Source: Candidatus Atribacteria bacterium 1244-E10-H5-B2
Lineage (GTDB): Bacteria; Atribacterota; JS1; SB-45; 34-128
DNA length: 8,358 nt
Direction: 5' to 3'
NCBI GenBank assembly: GCA_003575245.1
Contig: NMQN01000054.1
Location: 1-8,358, forward strand
Numbering within the stretch: the first letter of the stretch is position 1; each line of letters opens with the position of its first letter. The position numbers and the translations under genes are program-made. Below are positions 1 to 6,368 of this stretch, one piece after another. The notes under the pieces were generated by a model, which was not told the origin of the DNA, ran no database searches, and saw nothing but the letters and a program-made list of their open reading frames with translations.

Positions 1-209
1 GCCATGTCGTTACCTGTTACAGCAAATATCTCTACTTTATTAACTGTTCCACTTATATTGGCAGGGTTATTTTTATCTACTTCTGTATATCCACTTGTAA
101 TGCTGGCACTTCTATCTATCGCTGGCATACCTATATCAATATCAACCGCCAAAACATTAACAGACAATATTAAAATTATAGTAGAAATTATCAATAATAT
201 TTTTTTCAT
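1..209 (-). CDS. Signal-peptide-bearing, adhesin-like phage protein (N-terminal part only)
   Basis: The reading frame starts at an ATG (209-207) and is still open at the window edge, so only about 68 residues are visible. Residues 1-20 look like a Sec signal peptide: two lysines after Met, a run of Ile/Leu/Val, then VLA followed by VDID, a good signal-peptidase I site. The exposed part includes AIDRSAS, GYTEVDKNNPANISG and KVEIFAVTGN. This pattern of an early Asn-Pro-Ala-Asn-x-Ser-Gly and a following beta strand resembles beta-sandwich domains I recall from phage-associated proteins of unknown function, but I cannot name the family. The ATG overlaps the stop of the preceding fibre-like gene by four bases (ATGA), which suggests translational coupling, and a GGAGAG-type site lies about nine bases upstream. 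I infer an exported or surface-displayed adhesion protein. The signal peptide is well supported; the function is not. Confidence 0.75.
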   Translation of the reverse strand, partial: MKKILLIISTIILILSVNVLAVDIDIGMPAIDRSASITSGYTEVDKNNPANISGTVNKVEIFAVTGNDM

Positions 210-1264
210 GGTTTAATCTCTCCTACGTCAATCGATGGATCAAAGAATAAGATGTCGGCAGATTTGGCCACCCCCACCCTTTGTAATTGCTGTCCACCAG
301 CAGAGGGTGCAGTAGAGGACATAGTGCCAGGAGTAACGTTGGCATAAACCATAGACGCTGTAAATTCAAAGGCAGAATCATCCCGGATATATCCTTTAAC
401 TAACATTAGACAGGTCTGGCCATCGGTTTTCGATTCAAGAGCGATTCTCAACCCCGGCATCTTGGCTGCTAAATCTGCATCTGCCTTTAACCATTCTCCC
501 GCAGTCCAATCGGGGTATAATAAATCACCGAAAACTACTGATTCACCTACGGGTTGGGTATCCTTATCTCCACTCCAATCATGGTCAGAAGATAATGCAT
601 TATAAAAATCAAATTGTGTGTCAGTATTTTGAGTATGCTTTTTGGTTACCGCATCTTCAATATTAGCTCCGGGAGAGGTTATATCTGCTAAAGCATTCGC
701 ATTTATGCTCCCTAAAGCAGTAGTAACATTAGCCACGTCGGTAACATCGGCCCCATCCTCAACATTTATAATTTCTAGCACTGCAGCTTTATCTAAGGCA
801 GCGATCCCACCGGTGGCTGCCCTTCCCATAATTCTTGAAGGCACTATACTCAAAGCGGCAGGAGTATTGTCCGTATCGGCATATAAGATGGTATAAGCAT
901 CAAATAATGATTTAGGGGTGTAGTCAGCAAGAAGTGTATCTATTTCAGTCTTTAAATAATATAAAGACAAATCGATACCTAGAGATGTTCTTGCAGTCGA
1001 ACCACTTTCTACAATCCAATTAGTCCCATCACCTACAATGAAATTACCATCCGTCATAGATAATGTCGAAATATCTATTAAGCCTAAAGTCGAAAATAAA
1101 ACATCCTCAATATAATAACCACTTCCAGAAGGTACCCCCACGTCCCCTTCAAAATCTGTGGTCGGTCCAATATTAACGTAAGTTGGAGCTCCCATAACTA
1201 CAATCGAAAACAATAAGAAAGTAATTAATAATGGAACTATCATTTTTTTAAATTTCTTAAACAT
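206..1264 (-). CDS. Tail-fibre-like protein with N-terminal Sec signal peptide
   Basis: A 352-residue protein, ATG start, with a GGGAGG site nine bases upstream. Residues 1-25 form an apparent signal peptide: four lysines in the first seven residues, a hydrophobic core (about 9-23), and a possible cleavage after VMG before APTYV. The rest reads like a phage tail fibre. Residues 70-96 carry the fibre motif DGNFIVGDGTNW with SGSTARTSLGI, 103-112 is YLKTEIDTLL, and 166-180 is INVEDGADVTDVANV. The last ~115 residues (about 238-352: VGESVVFGDLLY, KGYIRDDSAFEF, TAPSAGGQQLQRVG, then ADILFFDPS) match a C-terminal beta domain common on phage fibres and related to small trimeric decoration proteins. 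I infer a trimeric fibre or surface adhesin. A signal peptide is unexpected on a fibre that must assemble in the cytoplasm, so the product may instead be displayed on, or released from, the host cell. Its stop overlaps the next gene's ATG. Confidence 0.85.
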   Translation of the reverse strand: MFKKFKKMIVPLLITFLLFSIVVMGAPTYVNIGPTTDFEGDVGVPSGSGYYIEDVLFSTLGLIDISTLSMTDGNFIVGDGTNWIVESGSTARTSLGIDLSLYYLKTEIDTLLADYTPKSLFDAYTILYADTDNTPAALSIVPSRIMGRAATGGIAALDKAAVLEIINVEDGADVTDVANVTTALGSINANALADITSPGANIEDAVTKKHTQNTDTQFDFYNALSSDHDWSGDKDTQPVGESVVFGDLLYPDWTAGEWLKADADLAAKMPGLRIALESKTDGQTCLMLVKGYIRDDSAFEFTASMVYANVTPGTMSSTAPSAGGQQLQRVGVAKSADILFFDPSIDVGEIKP

Positions 1265-1267
1265 ATT

Positions 1268-2452
1268 TTATGCCCTCCCTATATACCAAATTGTAATTTC
1301 TTCATTTGCCACGATTGTGGCACAATCCAAAGTATTATAAATTTTATTAACCTTGTCAGAAATTTCTGAACTCTTATCTTCATTATTGACTTTCTTTTTA
1401 AATACGTTATCCACATTATCAATCGAAGTAATTAATCCTATTTTGTCGGATATCCCAATCGTTACCGTGTCAGAAGCACTTACTCCAGCAGGAATAGTTA
1501 TTTTACTAAGTGTTGCCCAGGCTACATTTCCATAAACTGTACTTCCCGCTACAATTGTAATTTCTTCTTCTGCGCTCTGTCCTAAATTATTAATTCCTTC
1601 TAATTTCATTATCCCGGAAGGTGTAGCCACAGCAGTGGTCTTTATGCTTGCATTTCTGGGTATATCAGGATTAGTTATGTCTGTAGTTACCTCCTGCTCT
1701 TCACCCGTTCCGGTAATGGCAGCGTGCACATAATCGTCATCGGCAGCCCTTACATCTTGAAGATGTATTACCACAACTTCAATTAAATCTGTTGCCGAAT
1801 CTAAGTGTTTTACCTTTATCTGGAATGATATATTTTGCTCCTCTGCATCGGTTGGAGTATGTAGTCTGACAAATAATTTTCTGTATCGTTCTTTGGGAAT
1901 ATCACCTAAACACAAGTTATAATTCGGTCCCACTTTTACGAAAGCAGTCATAGCATCATCTTCAATGCCATCACCACCACCCACTCCGTTAGATTTTATC
2001 TCGATCCATTTTTGTTTAGTCCAAACTTTATCTGCTCCACCATCAGGGTCTCGGACAGCAATTCTAACAGAAGTCATAGTGTCTCTGCCTTCTCCATCTC
2101 TATCATTCCAGAGATGTATCTCTAAACCATTAGCATCTGGTCTAAATTTACCCGCATCACAATCGCCAAAACTATAGGTAGTGACTTCCGTATCAATAGT
2201 TACTGAATCCCCCGCATCCTCTGTGTTAAGGGTACCAGTAGCTACACTAATAGTTCCGGCCACTACCGAGATAATAGTATGATTTCCATCATTAGATGCA
2301 GAACCAGAAACAGTAATTATATCTCCAGCTACGAATCCAGCGATAACGAATTGAGCTGCAACTTGAGTTATGGTATCTACTCCCTCTCCACCACTGACAA
2401 AAGCAATATCGGTCCCAGTTATACTTTTCCAAAAAGTCGGTTTTGGTAACAT
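1268..2452 (-). CDS. Modular beta-domain tail appendage protein
   Basis: A 394-residue protein with no membrane segment or signal peptide. Three regions can be seen. Residues 14-87 form a small beta domain with SGSASNDGNHTIISV, a motif seen in many phage structural proteins. Residues 92-235 alternate charged strands and loops (EIHLWNDRDG, SVRIAVRDPDGG, KLFVRLHTPTDAEEQ). Residues 245-345 carry a module with TNPDIPRNASI, GINNLGQSAEEEITI, then KITIPAG and TIGISDKIGL. This matches a beta-sandwich repeat common in phage virion proteins, in which a 'NPDxPRN' start is followed by 'LG' and 'DKLGL' elements. The C terminus (TIVANEEITIWYIGRA) is a final beta strand. I infer a structural part of the tail-tip periphery, a fibre connector or an adhesion component; no catalytic motif is seen. 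It lies between the propeller protein and the fibre-like gene and ends three bases before the next ATG. Confidence 0.75.
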   Translation of the reverse strand: MLPKPTFWKSITGTDIAFVSGGEGVDTITQVAAQFVIAGFVAGDIITVSGSASNDGNHTIISVVAGTISVATGTLNTEDAGDSVTIDTEVTTYSFGDCDAGKFRPDANGLEIHLWNDRDGEGRDTMTSVRIAVRDPDGGADKVWTKQKWIEIKSNGVGGGDGIEDDAMTAFVKVGPNYNLCLGDIPKERYRKLFVRLHTPTDAEEQNISFQIKVKHLDSATDLIEVVVIHLQDVRAADDDYVHAAITGTGEEQEVTTDITNPDIPRNASIKTTAVATPSGIMKLEGINNLGQSAEEEITIVAGSTVYGNVAWATLSKITIPAGVSASDTVTIGISDKIGLITSIDNVDNVFKKKVNNEDKSSEISDKVNKIYNTLDCATIVANEEITIWYIGRA

Positions 2453-2455
2453 CTA

Positions 2456-2462
2456 ATCACCT
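2456..2462 (-). promoter_or_regulatory. Shine-Dalgarno site (AGGTGAT) in the largest intergenic gap
   Basis: On the minus strand the 43-base gap between the propeller gene and the appendage gene ends in AGGTGAT followed by TAG and then the ATG at 2452. AGGTGAT pairs with the 16S rRNA tail and fixes this start. The rest of the gap (2463-2495) is AT-rich, and I see neither a convincing promoter nor a stem-loop terminator in it, so the genes on both sides are probably on one transcript. Confidence 0.6.
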
Positions 2463-2495
2463 GCCTGTATATTCATAAATTATTATTTCAATATT

Positions 2496-3920
2496 TTAAA
2501 ATGGATAAGCCGCTATACCCAAATCGGTACCCGGATAAGTCGCAGTATCCAATGTTATTTTCCAAACTCTCGTAAAATCAGGGGTATATTTCACTATTGT
2601 TTTAACATTATTTACATAACCTTCTACTACTATATGAGTTCCTTTACAAGCTGTTATAAAGTTACAAAAATCTCTTTCATCTGGGAAATCTTCATCTACA
2701 TTATTGGCGACAAAATCTGAATTCAAATTTGTTGGACAAGTAAATATATCTCCCAATTTATTAGCCCATTGGGTAAGATATACTACAGAACCAACTACTG
2801 CCAAAGAACTGTACAAAGATTTATCTTCTGCTCCACCTGCCAATGCACGAGATGCAGTTAAAGTTTTAGTAACTACATTCCACTTTTCTATATAGTCATT
2901 TGACCAATCTATCATATACAAAAAACCATCTGAATCAAAGGCCATCCCATAAAAATCACCATAATTTATCAAGATTGAATCTATCTGTTGTAGTGTGTTA
3001 GGGTCTATCTTAGTTAAGTAATTATTACTCGGCCATCCATAAGACCAGATACCTCCATCTGGTCCAATGGCTATTTGATAAGGGTTACTATGGTAATATA
3101 TCTTTAACTGATTCCCTTCACAATCTGTTTTTTTAATCCTGTCAGCCCAACGTCCTGCAATATAAATATTCCCATCACTATCTACTGCTACAGGGTCATT
3201 ATTAGTAGAAAAAGCAGTAGCTGAATGAACATTACTAAATAAAACATTCCCATCTAAATCTAATATAGTAAGATAATGAGTTGAACCACTATAATGTAAA
3301 TAAGCAATAATCTCTGTTATTATTCCTTTTTCTGGAGTAGTAAAAGTTTTATCCTCCCCAACCTGCTCATCCCCATTAGCATCTAAAACAAAGGCCTGAT
3401 AATGATAAGTTTCTTCAGGAGTCAATTCTGTCATCTGCAGATTATAGGCCCCCTCTCCGAAACTGTCCTCCTCATAAACATCTTTACCATAATCTGTAGT
3501 AGTTCCATAATGAAATCCTCGCCCGATACAATTTCCTATTACCCCAGTAATTGAAATCTTGCCGTTTACATATGCTGTAGTCGCTGTGATAGAATAAGCA
3601 TTTAAAGTCTCAACTCTCGCCCCGCCGGAAAAGTCTACTTCCACTATTTCAGGTTCCTGAGCTATTTTTTTGGCGTGACCCCATAATCGAGGTCTCTCTT
3701 TATTGCCATCCTCAAAGGTCACAACTGCTATTTCACCAACCGAAAATATTTCATCATAAAATGCGGTCTCCACATTAGGATATGCTTTATCAGCTTGATC
3801 TATTTTCACATCATAAGTCCCATCATCATTATCCTTAGTTATCTCTCCGGTCAATATCGTGCCTCTATATTTTATCTGGTCGATCACATTTTTATTTAAT
3901 TTTCCAAAATAATCAAGCAT
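2496..3920 (-). CDS. Tail-tip protein: OB-fold, Fn3-like domain and beta-propeller
   Basis: A 474-residue protein with three recognisable parts. Residues about 19-85 look like an OB-fold of the gp5/spike type found next to tail hubs (GEITKDNDDGTYDVKI, VGEIAVVTFEDGNKERPRLWG). Residues about 103-197 fit an Fn3-like domain (GRGFHYGTTTDYG, MTELTPEETYHYQAFVLDANG, KTFTT). From about 200 to the end are NHL-like propeller strands: DPVAVDSDGNIYIAGRW (242-258), YQIAIGPDGGIWSYGW (281-296), YGMAFDSDGFLYMIDW (324-339), LAVVGSVVYLTQW (373-385), plus weaker blades, about six in all. I infer a central spike or tip adhesin in which the OB-fold docks on the hub and the propeller binds a receptor. No catalytic residues are evident, so an enzymatic role is not supported. 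The ATG overlaps the hub stop by eight bases, behind an AAGGGG site. The domain split is confident; the role rests on position. Confidence 0.8.
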   Translation of the reverse strand: MLDYFGKLNKNVIDQIKYRGTILTGEITKDNDDGTYDVKIDQADKAYPNVETAFYDEIFSVGEIAVVTFEDGNKERPRLWGHAKKIAQEPEIVEVDFSGGARVETLNAYSITATTAYVNGKISITGVIGNCIGRGFHYGTTTDYGKDVYEEDSFGEGAYNLQMTELTPEETYHYQAFVLDANGDEQVGEDKTFTTPEKGIITEIIAYLHYSGSTHYLTILDLDGNVLFSNVHSATAFSTNNDPVAVDSDGNIYIAGRWADRIKKTDCEGNQLKIYYHSNPYQIAIGPDGGIWSYGWPSNNYLTKIDPNTLQQIDSILINYGDFYGMAFDSDGFLYMIDWSNDYIEKWNVVTKTLTASRALAGGAEDKSLYSSLAVVGSVVYLTQWANKLGDIFTCPTNLNSDFVANNVDEDFPDERDFCNFITACKGTHIVVEGYVNNVKTIVKYTPDFTRVWKITLDTATYPGTDLGIAAYPF

Positions 3921-5784
3921 AACATATACCCCTTACTTGTGTTCTTGCTTTTATCTTTCCTTCATCGTCAATATCGATACCGTGACCCACTCCTTCTACA
4001 AGATATCTTTTAGTAAGACCTATCTTTTTATCGCTTAAAGCTACAGTTTGACCTGTTTTTAGGAGAGGGTTAAAAGGAATTTCAAAGTTTGATATCCCTA
4101 ATTTATGATTATTCCTAATAATCTTCTTTCCTACTGCTTCGCATTGTTCCACTGTTTCTAAAAGTGGGTATACAATTGAACCACCATCTCGTTCGCCATA
4201 CTTTGCAATCGAATTAGGGTCAATTACTTGAGCCGATATCTGGTCATAACGGGTTTCATACGTAACATCAATTTCATAAGTTGCTGGCTCGGCTTTTCTG
4301 TTTAAGTATCCATAAACAGCAATTTCAAAAGTGAAAGCTCCACCCTCACTTCCTTTTTTAAAATTAGAAGGATACCCCCCAAGACTCCCTTGCCCTCTTG
4401 ATATGGTCCAAGACATCCCCTTTAATTGTATTGTTCCTCCTGCACTCATACTATCAGTAACTCTCCTGAGAAATGCGTCTCCTCCAATTGTGCCAGTTTT
4501 TGACGTAATAATATAGGAATTAGTAATTTCCCTTGACTTAGTACCAACATAAATACCTACATTCCCACCATAACCACCAGAACCATAAGAGTGAATCTTT
4601 AATGTAAAATCCCCAACTGTTTTTGTATAATTATTATTTGCATCATAATCAATAAATTCCCCATCTGCAAAGCTCAAGGTATCGGAAAATAAAACTACAG
4701 GTGTAGTATAGTCAACTTCGGGAGTTATCATTTTTTCCGTGAAAACAGGTACCCTTCTTTGGGTAGTTTTTCCTAACACCATTATTTTATTTATTCCTAC
4801 CCTACTTTTTTTATACCCCAATCTTATAAATCGATCTTCGTTATAAGCCCAGTCCGGCGTGGGATATAATGTCTCGTCTGATTTAATTTCGTCTAATTCT
4901 AATTTCATAACCCCATCTTCATCAAATTTAATCCAGTATTGCTCCACCATCGCCTCTTTTTGAACCATATCCCAGAGGCTTTGGTCCTGAAATGAATTGT
5001 CAATAGTCACCCGACCCATTTCAGGGATATCCACGTTAGTTATCCCTGCTTGTTCAGCAATATATTTTATTATTTCATTTCTTTTAATAATAATGTATCT
5101 ATTCAATGAAGCAATTATTGCTCTTCTTTTTCTATTAAGAGTTTCTATATAGAGGGCTAATTGGATTTCATCATCTGGAAATTTTTCTCTTGCATTTATA
5201 ATTAATGCATCATATTTAGCATTTATTTCTTTTATCATATTTAATAATTTCAACTCGTGAGGTGATAATACTAAATTTTGAATGCTAATCAAAGTCATCC
5301 TTTTATCGAGTAATTTCTTTCCATAATCTCTACCTGAAACTATTACCCTAAAGGCCGGGGTATTTTCTGCTTCTGGCTCATCTATTGAACCAGTAAACAA
5401 TTTTTGTTCCTGTCTATTAATGTAAACTGTAATCACTATCGGCTTATCCAAATCAATATGTCCATTAGTTCGAGGAGAATACTGCGTATCTCCTAAATTG
5501 AGCGTAAAAGTACTAATCTTATTTTTATCGTGCTGAATGCTCAAACTTCCGATTATAGCCTCAGATACATCCACATCATCAATAAGAACTTTCAGTCTGA
5601 TCCCCTGCTCCCAAGACTTACAGGCGGCTACGATTATGCTGGTAATGGTCGCAGTGCAATCAATTATCTTTCCATACCAATTTTCGTTAGCATTACAGTG
5701 AGCAGTACAATCTATCTTTTTAAATGTCGGGTAATCAGGATCCTGGGCATTCACTCTGGCCGTGCAATCGATAGAATATATCAA
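3913..5784 (-). CDS. Tail hub protein (gp27 / late control D-like), TTG start
   Basis: About 623 residues from the TTG at 5784-5782. Longer than a minimal hub because of insertions. Residues 1-45 carry three IDCTA copies. Hub-like sequence follows: about 62-165 (IRLKVLIDDVDV, STFTLNLGD, VSGRDYGKKLLDKRMT), then IIKYIAEQAGIT (238-249) and the C-terminal domain about 530-623 (IAKYGERDGG, EIPFNPLLKTGQTVALS, KRYLVEGVGHGID), typical of hubs at the tube end. About 167-231 is a helical insertion resembling the tape-measure repeats. About 355-500 is a Gly-rich beta insertion (SYGSGGYGGNVGIYVG) that may be a binding domain. The hub should be a trimer that caps the tube and holds the tip protein encoded next. 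An upstream in-frame GTG at 5799 would overlap the previous gene by 14 bases, but AGGAGG sits inside that extension, so TTG is preferred. The TTG lies one base after the previous stop. Confidence 0.85.
   Translation of the reverse strand: MIYSIDCTARVNAQDPDYPTFKKIDCTAHCNANENWYGKIIDCTATITSIIVAACKSWEQGIRLKVLIDDVDVSEAIIGSLSIQHDKNKISTFTLNLGDTQYSPRTNGHIDLDKPIVITVYINRQEQKLFTGSIDEPEAENTPAFRVIVSGRDYGKKLLDKRMTLISIQNLVLSPHELKLLNMIKEINAKYDALIINAREKFPDDEIQLALYIETLNRKRRAIIASLNRYIIIKRNEIIKYIAEQAGITNVDIPEMGRVTIDNSFQDQSLWDMVQKEAMVEQYWIKFDEDGVMKLELDEIKSDETLYPTPDWAYNEDRFIRLGYKKSRVGINKIMVLGKTTQRRVPVFTEKMITPEVDYTTPVVLFSDTLSFADGEFIDYDANNNYTKTVGDFTLKIHSYGSGGYGGNVGIYVGTKSREITNSYIITSKTGTIGGDAFLRRVTDSMSAGGTIQLKGMSWTISRGQGSLGGYPSNFKKGSEGGAFTFEIAVYGYLNRKAEPATYEIDVTYETRYDQISAQVIDPNSIAKYGERDGGSIVYPLLETVEQCEAVGKKIIRNNHKLGISNFEIPFNPLLKTGQTVALSDKKIGLTKRYLVEGVGHGIDIDDEGKIKARTQVRGICYA
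5092..5286 (-). repeat. Helical insertion in hub related to tape-measure repeat
   Basis: Translated, this stretch reads EINAKYDALIINAREKF and then YIETLNRKRRAIIASLN. The tape-measure repeat at about 7311-7490 reads AINKEYDALITRAKELY and then ITETLNIARDGEIAGL. By eye about 20 of some 43 aligned residues match with a one-residue gap. The DNA agrees: the 14-mer tattaagagtttct occurs at 5133-5146 and 7343-7356, and the 16-mer attaatgcatcatatt at 5201-5216 and 7408-7423. Both matches are in the same order and in the same frame, with spacing that differs by one codon. It sits where the hub fold normally passes from its first domain to the IAEQAG helix. Confidence 0.65.
5650..5772 (-). repeat. Three-copy IDCTA repeat at the hub N terminus
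   Basis: The motif Ile-Asp-Cys-Thr-Ala occurs at residues 5-9, 24-28 and 41-45 of the hub (TTG numbering), at 5772-5758, 5715-5701 and 5664-5650, with periods of 19 and 17 residues. The copies differ at several codons, so this is an old or selected protein repeat and not a fresh DNA duplication. Each copy places a cysteine at the same point of a likely beta strand. Two other cysteines (residues 30 and 55) lie nearby. Confidence 0.7.
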
Positions 5785-5785
5785 T

Positions 5786-6367
5786 TTAGACCTCCTCACA
5801 GATCAAAATATATGTTAGCAATCCATTGTAAATATAAGTCCTGTCCCATGAAATAATATGCACCAAATATTTTGGAGTATATTTTATTTTGATATTATCC
5901 GGTAAGTCAGAAGGAGTTGTTCCAAAAGTCATTACTCCGGTGTCTTTATTCACATAGACGAAACCTTCCCCCGGATCCGTGGCTGATGTCACTACCACTG
6001 TCTGGACTACATCATCAACTATAATTTCAGGAATATAATCTTGATCAGCTAATATTCTTTGTAATGTCCAAGTGTCAGTGTCTCCATCTCCGGATAAAAC
6101 TTCAAAAATTTTATAATAATCAATCAAATATAAGTCCGATATCTTTAATGCCACAATTCTTATATTATCTAGTTCATCATCTTCTACTCCTGGGATTTCA
6201 AAATAATATTTTGTTATTGGCTGGTCTTCAACATTTACACTTCTATTTATTATGAGTTTCCTATTTATTGTCCGCTGATAAGTTTCACTCTTATCTTCTC
6301 TATGAATATAATCGGAGAGTCGTTTTACGACTACTCCTCCTATAGAAATATTTATCGATTCTACCAT
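5786..6367 (-). CDS. Distal-tail (Dit)-position protein
   Basis: A 193-residue, beta-rich protein with no signal peptide or membrane segment, placed between the tape measure and the hub, the position of the distal tail protein in many siphoviruses. The N-terminal half (VESINISIGGVVV, later TYQRTINRKLIINR and ISDLYLIDYYKIFEV) fits a beta-barrel that could pack on the tube. Residues about 119-170 (VVQTVVVTSATDPGEGFVYVNK, DTGVMTFGTTP, NIKIKYTPKY) look like a small strand-turn domain of the 'P..G.v.vd..tG.i.Fg..P' type common in tail proteins. It is shorter than SPP1- or lambdoid-type Dit proteins, which have an extra C-terminal galectin-like domain that I do not see. The ATG follows the tape-measure stop after one base (TAATATG), with GGGAG about nine bases upstream. 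The assignment rests on position and fold character, not on a named motif. Confidence 0.6.
   Translation of the reverse strand: MVESINISIGGVVVKRLSDYIHREDKSETYQRTINRKLIINRSVNVEDQPITKYYFEIPGVEDDELDNIRIVALKISDLYLIDYYKIFEVLSGDGDTDTWTLQRILADQDYIPEIIVDDVVQTVVVTSATDPGEGFVYVNKDTGVMTFGTTPSDLPDNIKIKYTPKYLVHIISWDRTYIYNGLLTYILICEEV
5791..5796 (-). promoter_or_regulatory. Shine-Dalgarno site (AGGAGG) that decides the hub start
   Basis: AGGAGG is followed by a six-base spacer (TCTAAA) and TTG. The same AGGAGG would encode Arg-Arg if translation began at the GTG at 5799. Its perfect match and ideal spacing argue that TTG at 5784 is the start. It lies within the last codons of the preceding gene, so the two reading frames do not truly overlap. 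Confidence 0.75.
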
Positions 6368-6368
6368 A

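Noticed and set aside
200..1249. Seven-A runs in the coding strand near the starts of both signal-peptide genes (1243-1249 and 200-206) as programmed slippage sites
   Set aside because: They encode the lysine-rich n-regions, and a shift there would destroy the frame so close to the start that no useful product is evident. AT-rich composition explains them.
2453..2495. Promoter or terminator in the 43-base gap
   Set aside because: A TTGAAA and a TATACA occur on the minus strand, but only 14 bases apart, too close for a normal promoter. No GC-rich stem with a following T run is present.
2496..3320. Propeller part as a host sugar-lactone or lyase enzyme
   Set aside because: No metal-binding or catalytic set is visible, and the part is fused in frame to phage-type OB and Fn3-like domains.
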